Counted from the first letter of the stretch, positions 1-8,910 are shown. The stretch: DNA of 64,000 nucleotides from Lentisphaerae bacterium RIFOXYA12_64_32 (GCA_001803235.1 MHBL01000214.1:1-64000), one strand, 5' to 3'. The notes: a model not told the origin generated them from the letters alone. A program made the numbers and translations.

Positions 1-243
1 GCGAGTAACATCAACCTATGATCGGCCGGTCCGCCGGCCGGGACGGGCTGACGCATTACCAGGGCATGGTTCACCGTCTTGCCCACCAGCCGGCGTCGAC
101 CTTGCCTTTTCCGGTCGCGCGGTCAAGTTAATGTCTTTTGGCATGCCGCTCCGTGAGCGGCGTGACCGGTGCACCGACGGCGTGGTCGCCGGCGGTGGCG
201 GTCGTTCGAGGCACACGAATCCGGAACCAGGAGTATTCGGTAA

Positions 244-1023
244 ATGGCTAAGAAGAAGGCATTGATCGGCGCCCAGATGTGGACGGTTCGGGAGTTCTGC
301 GCCACACCGGCGGACATCGCCAAGGCGTGCGCCCGCATCAAGGCGATGGGTTACGACGGTATCCAGTCGTCCGGCGGCGGCCCGATCGACCCCCAGGAAC
401 TGAAACGCATCCTGGATGGCGAAGGACTGGCCTGCGCGGCGACGCATGTCTCCATTGATGCGATGTTGAACGAGACGCAGCGCGTCATTGACGAGCACCG
501 GCTCTGGAACTGCGCCTACACCGCGATCGGCGGGTTCTTCCCCAAGGCGGACGACTGGCGTCCCGAGGTGTGGGACGAGTTCGTCGCCAAGTTCAACCAG
601 GTGGCCGCGAAATTCCAGGGTTCAGGCATCTCGGTCGGCTACCACAACCACAGCCACGAGCTCGCACCGTTCAAGGACGGCCGCACGCCCATTCAGATGC
701 TCTTCGAGAAGCTGGATCCCTCGCTGTGGTTCGAGATCGACACGTACTGGATCACCCACGGCGGCGGCGACCCCTGCGACTGGATCGAGAAGGCCACCGG
801 GCGCATCCCGTGCGTGCACTTCAAGGACATGACCATCACGCCGGCGCGCCAGCAGAAGATGTGCGAGGTCGGCGGCGGCAACCTGAACTGGCCGCGCATC
901 ATCAAGACCTGCAAGAAGGCGGGCGCGCAGTGGTACTTGGTCGAGCGTGACGCGGGCGACATGGACGCCTTCGACTGCCTGAAAGTCAGTCTCGACAACC
1001 TGCGCAACAAGTTCGGCCTCTGA
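244..1023 (+). CDS. sugar phosphate isomerase/epimerase-like TIM-barrel protein
   Basis: The 259-residue protein has the xylose-isomerase-like (AP endonuclease 2 family) TIM-barrel pattern. The strand-end motifs GYHNHSHEL, LWFEIDTYW, CVHFKDM and YLVERDA supply the His/Glu/Asp residues that bind the divalent metal in this family, which includes IolE-like dehydratases and sugar epimerases. It is probably a cytoplasmic enzyme acting on a sugar or sugar phosphate; the substrate cannot be read from sequence. The start ATG is preceded by AGGAG at 229-233. No signal peptide is visible. It is a single plus-strand gene followed by a strong hairpin, so it appears to be monocistronic within this window. 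I am confident of the fold and not of the substrate. Confidence 0.85.
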   Translation: MAKKKALIGAQMWTVREFCATPADIAKACARIKAMGYDGIQSSGGGPIDPQELKRILDGEGLACAATHVSIDAMLNETQRVIDEHRLWNCAYTAIGGFFPKADDWRPEVWDEFVAKFNQVAAKFQGSGISVGYHNHSHELAPFKDGRTPIQMLFEKLDPSLWFEIDTYWITHGGGDPCDWIEKATGRIPCVHFKDMTITPARQQKMCEVGGGNLNWPRIIKTCKKAGAQWYLVERDAGDMDAFDCLKVSLDNLRNKFGL

Positions 1024-1053
1024 GCCGAGTCCGTTGAATTGACCTGATTTGCC

Positions 1054-1083
1054 GAGGGGCACGCCTGACCGGGCGTGCCCCTC
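1054..1083 (+). terminator. stem-loop terminator after the isomerase gene
   Basis: A perfect 11-bp stem (1054-1064 with 1073-1083, GAGGGGCACGC paired to its complement) encloses an 8-nt loop 30 nt after the stop codon. The following sequence, TTCCGTCTCT, is only weakly T-rich, so it is intrinsic-like but not ideal. Confidence 0.7.
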
Positions 1084-1107
1084 TTCCGTCTCTCCCCCTC
1101 CGGCCTG

Positions 1108-1247
1108 CCACGGGCTTGACCCGTGGAGGCGCCTTCGTGCCCTACAGGCTTGACCCGTGGAGGCGCCTTGGTGCCCTACAGGCTTGACCCAGAAACGCAC
1201 CTGGGCAACGCTTTCCCCTTCCGGCCTGCCACGGGCTTGACCCGTGG
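1108..1247. repeat. REP-like palindromes on the 3' side of the Y1 transposase
   Basis: Two perfect copies of the 19-nt palindrome CCACGGG-CTTGA-CCCGTGG lie at 1108-1126 and 1229-1247. Both are embedded in a longer conserved unit that begins CGGCCTG and ends AGGCGCC. Two degenerate copies (about 1145-1163 and 1174-1205) lie between them. The central CTTGA is the reverse complement of the TCAAG found in a copy on the other side of the transposase gene, so the two groups face each other. Confidence 0.8.
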
Positions 1248-1262
1248 AGGCGCCTTTGCGTC

Positions 1263-2129
1263 CTACAGAGCCCCGCGCAGTCCGCACCAGCGCTGCAGCG
1301 CCTCCCGCACCGCCTTGGAGTTGATGTCCCCGAAGCTCCCCACATACGCGCCCGTCTCCCACAACCGGTCCGAGCCGTACCGGATCATGACCTCGGGGAA
1401 CTCCTCGAACATCACCGCCTGCGCCGCGTTCATCAGCTCGACGGCCAATGCCAGCGGCTTGACCGCTGGATGCACCCGCACCGCCACATGCACATGGTCC
1501 GGCACGAACGAGACCTTGAGCAACGCGAACTGCTGCGCGACCTCCAGCCCCCGCCAGACGGCGGCTGCCCGCGCCGCTTCCTGCTGCGTAAAGACGCCCT
1601 TGCGTCGCATGCTCCCGAACACCAGGTGAAACCGCAGCAGGCTCACATTGTGCGCCGCATCGAGCCGTACCGCCGCATCCGCCGGCGCCGAATATGTCTC
1701 GCTGAACACGGGCGGCAGCGGCCGCTCCGTGTAGCCGTGATGCTCGCCCTGGCGCTCAATGTAGCCGAGGATTTCCTTGCTCGTCGGGTCGCCGACCGTA
1801 CTGGCGAAGTAGCCCTTGGCCAGGAGCGACGCCGGCGCGTCGCGCCCCAGCGCTGTGCGCAGCCACTTGCTGAGCCGGCCCTTGAGCTTGCTCGCGCAGG
1901 CGGACACCGACTCTTCCGGCCGCAGGCTGACCTGGCAGACCAGGTCCGTGTCGTCGCTGGCCACGTCGAGGAGTCGAATACCGTACGGCTCGAGCCACTG
2001 CTGGAACTCGGCTTTACGCAGGTCGTCGAGGCACGCCTGGGGCAGGCGTCGGTAGGTCTGGAAACGGAAGTACACCCGGTAGCAGTAGGCCGTGCGGAGC
2101 TGGCCTGCTGCATACGGCTCGTAGTACAT
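1263..2129 (-). CDS. internally duplicated Y1 (IS200/RAYT-like) transposase
   Basis: The 288-residue protein contains two consecutive Y1-transposase-like domains (about 10-140 and 160-285). In the first half the HUH metal-binding position reads DLV (62-64), but the C-terminal helix GYIERQ keeps the catalytic-type Tyr at 123. In the second half HUH is intact (PDHVHV, His 212 and 214), but the Tyr-equivalent position is Ala 277 (VREALQRW). Y1 enzymes of the IS200/IS605 group are dimers whose active site combines the HUH of one subunit with the Tyr of the other, so this chain could form one such site. REP-like palindromes flank the gene on both sides, as expected for a RAYT (REP-associated tyrosine transposase). 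The ATG at 2129 follows GAGGT; a GTG at 2144 is the alternative. The family call is firm; activity is inferred. Confidence 0.85.
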   Translation of the reverse strand: MYYEPYAAGQLRTAYCYRVYFRFQTYRRLPQACLDDLRKAEFQQWLEPYGIRLLDVASDDTDLVCQVSLRPEESVSACASKLKGRLSKWLRTALGRDAPASLLAKGYFASTVGDPTSKEILGYIERQGEHHGYTERPLPPVFSETYSAPADAAVRLDAAHNVSLLRFHLVFGSMRRKGVFTQQEAARAAAVWRGLEVAQQFALLKVSFVPDHVHVAVRVHPAVKPLALAVELMNAAQAVMFEEFPEVMIRYGSDRLWETGAYVGSFGDINSKAVREALQRWCGLRGAL

Positions 2130-2277
2130 GCACCGACCTCGCACCTATTGAGATACGAACTCAGCCGTCGTGCCACAGACCACAGGGATGGGAAACGAGG
2201 CCGCGTGCATCGGTTGCCCTCGGGGAACGCGTCCTTGCGCCGAATGTCATCCGACCGCCCCCGCCGCCCTCCATCCA

Positions 2278-2698
2278 CCACGGGTCAAGCCCGTGGTATC
2301 GTTAGTCCATCCTGAGCCCCGTTTACCCCCACCCACCACGGGGCAAGCCCGTGGGATAGCCACTGCGCCACCGGCCCGACGCGCCCACCCACCACGGGGC
2401 AGGCTCGTGGGATACGCTCTGCACCACCGGCCCGACGCCCCCACCCATACTGCGGGGCAGGCTCGTGGGATCGGTACTGTGCCACGAATTCACCCCACGG
2501 CCAACCCCGGCAAACCCGTGGGTCGCGTACTATGTCACGGGTTCGCACTGCAGCAACCGCGCAAAACCACACTTTCCGACATGCCACTGCTGATACCACG
2601 GGTTTACCCCGTGGTTGCGGCTGCCTGCGTTACCGTCTAGCCGGTCTGCACGCAGGCCGCCTCGCTCTCCATCGAGATACCACGGGTTTATCCCGTGG
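2278..2698. repeat. array of seven REP-like palindromes upstream of the transposase
   Basis: The 592-nt stretch 2130-2736 has no convincing gene and is filled with imperfect copies of CCACGGG-N5-CCCGTGG. They lie at 2278-2296, 2336-2354, 2392-2410, about 2448-2468, about 2505-2522, 2596-2614 and 2680-2698. Most have GATA/TATC-type bases at one foot of the stem. Copies 6 and 7 carry it on the left, so orientation alternates as in BIME-type REP clusters. Spacing is irregular (36-90 nt) and the intervening sequences are GC-rich. Confidence 0.85.
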
Positions 2699-2736
2699 AT
2701 GCTGTCGCCATACCCACCGCGCATCACAGCCGCGCC

Positions 2737-3684
2737 CTACGGCTTCCCGGCCGGTTTCTTGCTCAGCCTCTCGGCCATGTCAATGAAGACTTGGCGGATT
2801 TCCGGATCCTCCTCGTCCTTCGAGAGACGTTGGGCTACCCTCTCGGGGGAGGTCTTCGGGTTCGTCTTCGCAGAGATCAACCGCCGTGCACGAGACATGC
2901 GAGAGTCAGGGTTCTTGATCCTCTTGAGTTCCGGGAACTCGAGCTCGGCCTCCATCAGTGCGGCAGTGTCGCGATCACTCTGCAAGGGAGAATTGCGTAG
3001 GATATGTCGCAGCCTGTCAAGCATCGTGGGGGTTCCAACTGCTTCCACGACAGCAGTTTGGTTTCGGCCACCGCTCTCCATGCTCTTCCAGAAGTTCTCC
3101 GTGAGAAGGGCGCTTGCCCCGTGGGCAATGACTGCCTCGCAGAGCCCTTGGACGAGACGACCCTTGAGGTGCCCCGTCTGGTCGATGGCATCCGCCCTCG
3201 CCCAGAGTTGGTCAAATACCTCGCATCCCGCTTTCGCAACAAGGGGGTCCGGCGTTTGGGTTGTTACGTATGCCAGCAGATTCGCACCAACGATCCAGGA
3301 GTAATGCGTGATCCATACTACACCCTTCTCATCCACGAAACCATAGCTGGCCAACTCCAGTGGCGGCTGGCTCTTGGCCAACAGGAAGGCGCCGAACGCG
3401 CGCACGGCCTCCGGCGTCCATTCCGCAGGGAGGTGGTCGCGAACGGATTGGTCGTCAGGGAAGAGCCCCAGCACGTCTCTGCGGAGTTGGTTCTCCGGCT
3501 CGCCCTTGTCGACGGTCATCTCTTCGGGACGAACCGGCCGAAGGACGCGGGGCATTGATGACAACTTCGAGGAGAAATCCGCACTGTCCTCTGCGAGGCA
3601 GAGGGCCTCCTCCAAGGCGAGCCCAGCGACAGCCAGGCAGACGCCACACAGCCTTAGCAGCAACCTTGCCCACACTCGCGGCAT
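2737..3684 (-). CDS. exported protein of unknown function
   Basis: The 315-residue protein starts with an Arg-containing n-region and a hydrophobic core (LLLRLCGVCLAVAGLAL), consistent with a Sec signal peptide. The mature part is mixed helical, with a charged C-terminus rich in Arg, Lys and Glu (about 260-315). I recognise no domain. It lies 64 nt downstream of the beta-helix gene on the same strand and is probably the last gene of that transcript. It ends next to the REP cluster. It is likely periplasmic or extracytoplasmic; function unknown. Confidence 0.6.
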   Translation of the reverse strand: MPRVWARLLLRLCGVCLAVAGLALEEALCLAEDSADFSSKLSSMPRVLRPVRPEEMTVDKGEPENQLRRDVLGLFPDDQSVRDHLPAEWTPEAVRAFGAFLLAKSQPPLELASYGFVDEKGVVWITHYSWIVGANLLAYVTTQTPDPLVAKAGCEVFDQLWARADAIDQTGHLKGRLVQGLCEAVIAHGASALLTENFWKSMESGGRNQTAVVEAVGTPTMLDRLRHILRNSPLQSDRDTAALMEAELEFPELKRIKNPDSRMSRARRLISAKTNPKTSPERVAQRLSKDEEDPEIRQVFIDMAERLSKKPAGKP

Positions 3685-3748
3685 TTGTCGTCCTCACGCT
3701 TCCCTGGCCAGCCCCGCCTTGCCACCGTCTCCCTGGCGTCGTATTCGC

Positions 3749-5032
3749 TCACCGCCCCCCGAGGTGCACCGCGGCGTACGGGGGTGCGTTGTCAGGGCCG
3801 ACGGCGAGCGGTTTGGCGGGCGCGGCGGTGCTGACGGCGCTGGCAGCGGCTTTGTTGTCGACGGCCGCGACGTCGGCGCCTTCAACTTTGTTGCCGGACA
3901 CGACGATGCGGTCGGCCTTGGCGCCGACCAGCACGCCGGCCATGGGCTTGCCGTCGCGCGTGCCGGGGCACAGCGTGTTGCCGAGAATGTGCACGTCACG
4001 CGTCGCGCCCTGAATCTCGATCTCAGCCGTTCCTTCCTTGCGGCAGTTGTTCTCGATAGTGTTGCCGTCCAATAGATTGCGACTTGCGGCCATGGCCGCG
4101 TCGCCATCACGGAAGAAGACGCCAGCCTTGGCATTGCCGCGGATCGTGTTGCTGCGGACCCAGTGGTCCGTGTCGCGGCCGCCGATCGAGATGCCGAACC
4201 CGCCGTTGTTCTCGATCGTGTTGCGCTCGCAGAGCGAGAACGAAACACGCAGACAGTAGAAGATACCGTCGCTGCCGTTGTTGCGGCAGATGTTCCCGCG
4301 CATGACCGTACCCACCGAACCGCTGCCCGGGTGCAGGCCGAGCCCGGTCATGCCCTCGAGCACGCAGTCCTCGACACGCGTGTTCAGGCACTGCTGGAAA
4401 CTGATACCGTCGCCATTGTAGTCGCGGACGCGCAGGCTGCGCAGTTGCACGTTGTGCGCCTGGAGCAGGAAGACGCCGCCGCCACGGCAACCGTTGAGGT
4501 GCGCGTTCTCGGCTTTGTTCCCGTCGATGACCAGGTTCTCGACCGCCGCGTTTTCGAGGTGGTAGCCGCTGATGACGGAAAAAATCGAGGTCACGAGGCA
4601 GTTCGCGTGCCGACCGTAGTCGTGGTTCAGCATGCGGCTGATGCCGAACCGGTCGCCGTCGCGCCACGTCAGTGTGGCCACGGTGTCGTAGAACCCGCAA
4701 CTGCGGTCGTCGTGGATGTGGATGCCCATGCCGACGTGGAACTTGTCCGGTTCCGCGAGCGACACGTCGAAGTGGCCGTAGCCGAGGTCAGCCGAGAGCT
4801 TCGAGCTGATGCTCGGCAGCTTGCGCAGGACCGTCTGCCGGCCCTGCCCCGTGATGCGCACATTGCTGCGCAGGTGCAGCGAGTCTTCCATGTCAAACGT
4901 GCCCGAAAGGATGCGGACTTCGCCGCCACCGAGCGCAGCGACACGGTCCACGGCCGCCTGGATCTCGCGATTCGAGCTTCCGACAATATCCGCATTGGCG
5001 AGACCGACGGTGATGATGACACCGAGCAGCAT
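3749..5032 (-). CDS. secreted right-handed parallel beta-helix protein
   Basis: The 427-residue protein has a short signal peptide (LLGVIITVGLANA). After that come repeated coils of the type 'N..I..N.G.GI.IG', for example RNNGSDGIFY, IENNGGFGISIGG, IRGNAKAGVFF and ISGNKVEG. This regular Asn/Gly/hydrophobic periodicity of 22-25 residues is the hallmark of the pectate-lyase-like/NosD-type beta-helix (PbH1 repeats). Such proteins are usually extracytoplasmic and bind or cleave polysaccharides, but no catalytic residues can be assigned here. The Ala/Pro-rich C-terminus (about 385-425) looks disordered. It begins 9 nt after the M55 peptidase stop, so the two genes are almost certainly co-transcribed. 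Confidence 0.8.
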   Translation of the reverse strand: MLLGVIITVGLANADIVGSSNREIQAAVDRVAALGGGEVRILSGTFDMEDSLHLRSNVRITGQGRQTVLRKLPSISSKLSADLGYGHFDVSLAEPDKFHVGMGIHIHDDRSCGFYDTVATLTWRDGDRFGISRMLNHDYGRHANCLVTSIFSVISGYHLENAAVENLVIDGNKAENAHLNGCRGGGVFLLQAHNVQLRSLRVRDYNGDGISFQQCLNTRVEDCVLEGMTGLGLHPGSGSVGTVMRGNICRNNGSDGIFYCLRVSFSLCERNTIENNGGFGISIGGRDTDHWVRSNTIRGNAKAGVFFRDGDAAMAASRNLLDGNTIENNCRKEGTAEIEIQGATRDVHILGNTLCPGTRDGKPMAGVLVGAKADRIVVSGNKVEGADVAAVDNKAAASAVSTAAPAKPLAVGPDNAPPYAAVHLGGR

Positions 5033-5041
5033 GGTTGCACC

Positions 5042-5902
5042 TCACTCGACCAACAGTGACTTGAGTTGCGCGTCGCTCTCGACCGGTTTGAAGTTGAAGG
5101 GCATGTTCATCAGCGCCGCGAAACTGCTGGCATGCTCCTCGATCGAGTAGCGCCGGGGCTGGTCCTTTTCCTTGCTGTGCCGCAGCACGCAGACGCGCCG
5201 ATACGGCGGCTTCATGGGAATCAGGCCGAACTTCTCGTTGGCGGCACGGCGCGCAGCGCGCTCCGCACCGTCTCGGATCATCTTGCGCACCTTCTCGGGG
5301 TGGAAATGGATGGCGCCGCCGTTCCGGGCCCGGTACTCCTCCTCGGAGCACTCGTCGCCGCGGCCCGGCTTGGTGCCACGCTTGCCCCACACCGTCTCAA
5401 TGCCGGGCACCAGCGCCTCGGCTTCCTTGGCGAACGCCAGCTCGCCGGCCGCGAAAATCGCCCGTGCGCCCAGCTCGCTGGCGCACATCGCGAACTGCCC
5501 GAACTCGCCGATCGCCACGCCGTTCACGGACAGCTCGAGGTAACTGCAGCCTTGGGTGTGCGCCATGTTCGAGAACTCCGTGCGCGACTTCGCGTGCTGG
5601 CCAACGGTAGCGATACAGTCGAATCCACCCTCTTCCAGCCCCAACGGCCAGCCACGGCCCCAGCCGCGCAGCAGTTCCACGCGCGGGTCGAGCTCGACAA
5701 TGTTGACAGCGCTTGGACCATGCCCATCGCCCACGAGGATCGACGTCGCGCCACCGGCGAAAAGGCCATTAATGGCTGCGTTCAGTTCCTGGGTGAGCAG
5801 GCTCCGTGCGAGGTCGTAATACGGCAGTCCCGGACTGGTCCACTGCTGGAAATCACGTACCCCGGCAACTCCCTCGAGATCGGTCATGACGTAGATACGC
5901 AT
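5042..5902 (-). CDS. M55-family D-aminopeptidase (DppA-like)
   Basis: The 286-residue protein begins MRIYVMTDLEGVAGV, the N-terminal zinc-ligand motif (D..EG) of the M55/DppA family. It continues with VGDGHG, VGQHA and NGVAIGEFG, which carry the other conserved Asp, His and Glu ligands. DppA is a self-compartmentalising zinc D-aminopeptidase that releases N-terminal D-amino acids such as D-Ala, so recycling of wall-derived peptides is a plausible role. No signal peptide is visible. AGGAGG lies 8-10 nt before the ATG. It heads a three-gene minus-strand unit with the beta-helix and exported unknown proteins. Confidence 0.88.
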   Translation of the reverse strand: MRIYVMTDLEGVAGVRDFQQWTSPGLPYYDLARSLLTQELNAAINGLFAGGATSILVGDGHGPSAVNIVELDPRVELLRGWGRGWPLGLEEGGFDCIATVGQHAKSRTEFSNMAHTQGCSYLELSVNGVAIGEFGQFAMCASELGARAIFAAGELAFAKEAEALVPGIETVWGKRGTKPGRGDECSEEEYRARNGGAIHFHPEKVRKMIRDGAERAARRAANEKFGLIPMKPPYRRVCVLRHSKEKDQPRRYSIEEHASSFAALMNMPFNFKPVESDAQLKSLLVE

Positions 5903-6022
5903 GCAGGCTTCCTCCTGTGAGTTGATGTCCGCCCACGTGCAGGCGGAGAAATCCTCCCGTGCGGCAAGAGACTTCTGACAATGAACTATGGCGAGCGGGC
6001 TTTGTCAAACCGGGAAGATACT

Positions 6023-6040
6023 GCAAGGCTGGAGCCTTGC
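6023..6040. repeat. palindromic repeat GCAAGGCT-GG-AGCCTTGC
   Basis: An 18-nt perfect palindrome lies in the 162-nt gap between batE and the M55 peptidase gene. The same unit, with the same neighbouring CTACTTCC/CTGCTTCC-like sequence, recurs at 9110-9127, and a one-mismatch inverted copy lies at 9034-9051. This is a second REP-like family, distinct from CCACGGG. It could act as a transcript-stabilising or terminating hairpin at the 3' end of the bat operon. Confidence 0.7.
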
Positions 6041-6064
6041 GCTGCTTCCGTAGAGGGGAAGTGG

Positions 6065-6988
6065 CTACCGCGCGATTTCGGCGCTCTTGGTCGGCACCCA
6101 GCAGGTGCGGCCGTCAGCCAGTTCGATCGCGATCCACTCGCCGCGATCTTCACGCAACCGAAATTCGGTGCCGGCGTGGAGCGGTTCGGTGAAGCTCTTC
6201 TCGTAGGTCTCGCTGTCGCCCTTGCGCGCCACGACCTCGCGGCTGACAATGACGCCGGGCCGATCGTTGTGCAGGGCCATGGTTTCGGTCAGCAACGAGG
6301 CGAGCACAAGGGCACCGATCAACCCGGTGATGGCAAGACCCCACGCGAGCACCACGCGGCGCACCAGAATGCGGAGGCCGAGCAAGGTCCAGAACCCAAT
6401 CCAGCACCCGATGAACAGGAAGGAGCGGGTCCGTGTCGACAGGTCATAGTGCCAGAAGAAGACCGTGCGCAGAACTTTCGTCTCCTGTTTCTCGTCGATT
6501 CGGTCGAGCCGCTTCGAGCGCGCAAAATCCAGGTTCTGCTGCAGGTTAACGTCGCTGGGGATGAACTGCCGGGCGCGGCGGTAGTTGAGAATGGCGCGCC
6601 CGGTGTCTTCCATGCGGAAGTACGTGTTGCCAATGTTGTAAAACAGACGGCCGTTGTGGACGCCGCCCTCGCGGACCATGCGTTCGAAACGCAGCAGCGC
6701 CTTGCCGTACAGGTCGCGTGCCTTGTCCGGGTCCGTCTTGACCGCCTCGTTGGCCTGGCGGAACAGGTCTTTGCCCTGGCTGTACAGGTCGGTCAGTTCG
6801 GCCTCGCTCAGCGAGCCGGCGCGAGCCGACAGCGCGAGTGCGAACACCGCAACCAGAACGGACCTGACCGGCGCGAACCGCCGCACCGGTGCGGCCAGGA
6901 ATGCCCAGCAGGAGCGCAAAAAAGCGTGTGCGCCGCGTCCCGCCGGGCGGCAACCGTCATGCCAGAAGTTGTATGGGAATGCCTTCAT
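6065..6988 (-). CDS. batE: BatE-like TPR protein with SH3-like C-terminus
   Basis: The 307-residue protein has a signal or anchor segment (SVLVAVFALALSA), TPR-type helices (LFRQANEAVK...LFYNIGNTYFRMEDTGRAILNYRRA), two adjacent membrane segments (around 195-242) and a C-terminal SH3b-like domain (GVIVSREVVARKG...GEWIAIELADGRTCWVPTKSAEI). This is the layout of BatE in Bacteroides-type aerotolerance operons. The chosen ATG overlaps the batD stop as ATGA; an upstream in-frame ATG at 7090 would lie inside batD. It is the last gene of the operon. Confidence 0.85.
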   Translation of the reverse strand: MKAFPYNFWHDGCRPAGRGAHAFLRSCWAFLAAPVRRFAPVRSVLVAVFALALSARAGSLSEAELTDLYSQGKDLFRQANEAVKTDPDKARDLYGKALLRFERMVREGGVHNGRLFYNIGNTYFRMEDTGRAILNYRRARQFIPSDVNLQQNLDFARSKRLDRIDEKQETKVLRTVFFWHYDLSTRTRSFLFIGCWIGFWTLLGLRILVRRVVLAWGLAITGLIGALVLASLLTETMALHNDRPGVIVSREVVARKGDSETYEKSFTEPLHAGTEFRLREDRGEWIAIELADGRTCWVPTKSAEIAR

Positions 6989-8910
6989 CACAAGACACGT
7001 TCCGCGGCCTTCGCAAATACCAGAGCCGCATCGATGAGTCTTCCCGGATCCGAGGCGCCGGCCCCGCCGGCGTAACGGCCGGCCTCGCAATGGAAGAACA
7101 GATCCTTCAAAGCGGCCAGTTCAGCGGCCGGCACACCGCGCCGGGCGAGTTCCGGTTCGACATCGGCAAAGGTCAGGGCGCCCGGCGCCATCCTCAGCTT
7201 GGCGCCCAGATAGTCCTTGATGGCATCGAGAATGGCCGTATGGGGCTGGGCCTGCGGCTCGGAAAGCTTCCGACGCACCTCGCCGAGACTTCGGACCAAC
7301 GCCGGTTGTGCCCGGCGCGCCTTGGCGGCGTCCGGGTCCGCTCGGCGGTATCGCACGCTGGCGGCGGCCAGAAGCAGGGCCAGGTAGATGAGCGGCGGCG
7401 CCGCGAGCAGCGCCAGCCAGACCGGTGACTTCACCCAGACTTCCGGTCCGGCCCGCTGGTCCAGGAGAAGCCCGAGATCCTCGTAGTTGTAGGCAATGCC
7501 ACGGCCCCACCGTTCCAGTTCCTTGCCATTACTCGTGACGGGCCCCAGGCCCTCTGCGTCCAGGGCAGTCACTTGCTTGGCCCGGTGTACCGTGACGGGG
7601 ATGGGCGCACTGCGCGCCACGGAGTACTTACCGGTCTTGGTGTCGAAGTACGGCAACTCGATGGCCGGAATCTCCCGGACCTCGACATGCAGCGGCCGAA
7701 TCGTCTGGACAAAGACCTTGCGCTTGCCGTCGACCTTGCCCTCGGCCATCTCCTTCGGAATCTTGAAGTTCTGGGCCAGGGCCGGCTGGCGGTCGAGCGG
7801 TGGCAGCGACACGTCCTTCAAGTATTCAGGACCGCGCACTGTCACTGTCAGGGTAATCGGATCGCCGACGTTCATCTCGGTCGGGGTGGCGGCGGTCTCG
7901 ATCGTGTACTCGCCGACATGTCCCGCAAAATTCGACGGCCGGCCCTGTTCGGGCAGGGGCAGGACCTTTAGGGTCAATGCGTTGGACGGTGCGACCACGC
8001 GCCGGTAGTCGCCCTGCCGCGTCTGCCCAAAGAAATCATCGAAGAACGGATTCCGCGGAGAGCCTGGCCGCGTCTGCCGACGCCCAGCCAAGACCGTACA
8101 CGCCACGGTGGCCTGGGGGATACTCAGCTCACCGGTCGTCTTCGGAGTGAGAAATCTCTGGAACGTCAACGTCGTGAATGCCCGGCCGTCCATCTGGGCC
8201 GAGCCCTGCTCGGCGATCACCTCGCGACCGGCCAGCGGCAGCTTCACGTACTGGCGGCCCCGGTCGAAGTCAAGGTCCGGCTCGATCACGGCGAAGTCCG
8301 GACTGCTCAGGACCGGGATGTTGAACTCGACCGCGCGCGGCTCCTCGCCAATGTACCACGTCACGCTGAGCACGACTGGCTCGCCAAAGTAACATGTCGC
8401 CTTGGAGAGCTCGAGTCGCAGCTTGAACTGCGGACTCTCGGTCGGCTGGCGGGCCGTAATCGCGAGCGGCCGGGTCCGGAGCCTGTTCCCGCCCGCCACC
8501 ACCTCGACGGACGGGATCGTCAGGGTGCCGGGCCGCTTCGGGGTCAACCGATACGAGAAGGTGAAGCCGCGGCTCTCATTCCGCGTGACCCGACCGTTGA
8601 TGATTGTCATCGAGGTATTGTTGTTCTTCTGGCCGCCCAACTCCTCGACTTGGAAATCATTCAACCCCTTGATGTCCGGCGCGGCGGCTGTGTCGATCCC
8701 CGACACCTGAATCTGGAACACGAACGAGTCGCCCACGAAGCAGTCCTGCGCCTCTGTGACCGCCTGAACAGTGACGCCCTGAGCGACCGCGTGCGGCACG
8801 GCCAGCGCGAGCAGCAGGCAGGCTGCAAGCCAAGACACGGCAAGGCTGCGGACGTGCCCGCAGCCCCACCTGATCCCATTCAATGTGCCTGTCCCTAACA
8901 TGCCCACCAT
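6988..8910 (-). CDS. batD: BatD-type membrane-anchored beta-sandwich protein
   Basis: The 640-residue protein has a signal peptide (LAVSWLAACLLLALAVPHAVA) and several Ig-like/beta-sandwich repeats typical of BatD. Examples are FVGDSFVFQIQVSG, YRLTPKRPGTLTIPSVEV, FQRFLTPKTTGELSIPQATV and MNVGDPITLTVTVRG. One transmembrane helix follows near 505-530, then a cytoplasmic helical tail. BatD is thought to sit on the periplasmic face with the VWA proteins BatA and BatB. The start may be ATG 8910 or ATG 8901. Unlike its overlapping neighbours it is separated from batC by 302 nt containing palindromic repeats. Confidence 0.88.
   Translation of the reverse strand: MVGMLGTGTLNGIRWGCGHVRSLAVSWLAACLLLALAVPHAVAQGVTVQAVTEAQDCFVGDSFVFQIQVSGIDTAAAPDIKGLNDFQVEELGGQKNNNTSMTIINGRVTRNESRGFTFSYRLTPKRPGTLTIPSVEVVAGGNRLRTRPLAITARQPTESPQFKLRLELSKATCYFGEPVVLSVTWYIGEEPRAVEFNIPVLSSPDFAVIEPDLDFDRGRQYVKLPLAGREVIAEQGSAQMDGRAFTTLTFQRFLTPKTTGELSIPQATVACTVLAGRRQTRPGSPRNPFFDDFFGQTRQGDYRRVVAPSNALTLKVLPLPEQGRPSNFAGHVGEYTIETAATPTEMNVGDPITLTVTVRGPEYLKDVSLPPLDRQPALAQNFKIPKEMAEGKVDGKRKVFVQTIRPLHVEVREIPAIELPYFDTKTGKYSVARSAPIPVTVHRAKQVTALDAEGLGPVTSNGKELERWGRGIAYNYEDLGLLLDQRAGPEVWVKSPVWLALLAAPPLIYLALLLAAASVRYRRADPDAAKARRAQPALVRSLGEVRRKLSEPQAQPHTAILDAIKDYLGAKLRMAPGALTFADVEPELARRGVPAAELAALKDLFFHCEAGRYAGGAGASDPGRLIDAALVFAKAAERVL

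Noticed and set aside
2278-2698. CRISPR-like array of palindromes
   Set aside because: Copies are imperfect, spaced irregularly and change orientation, and no cas genes are near. They fit REP/BIME elements beside a RAYT.
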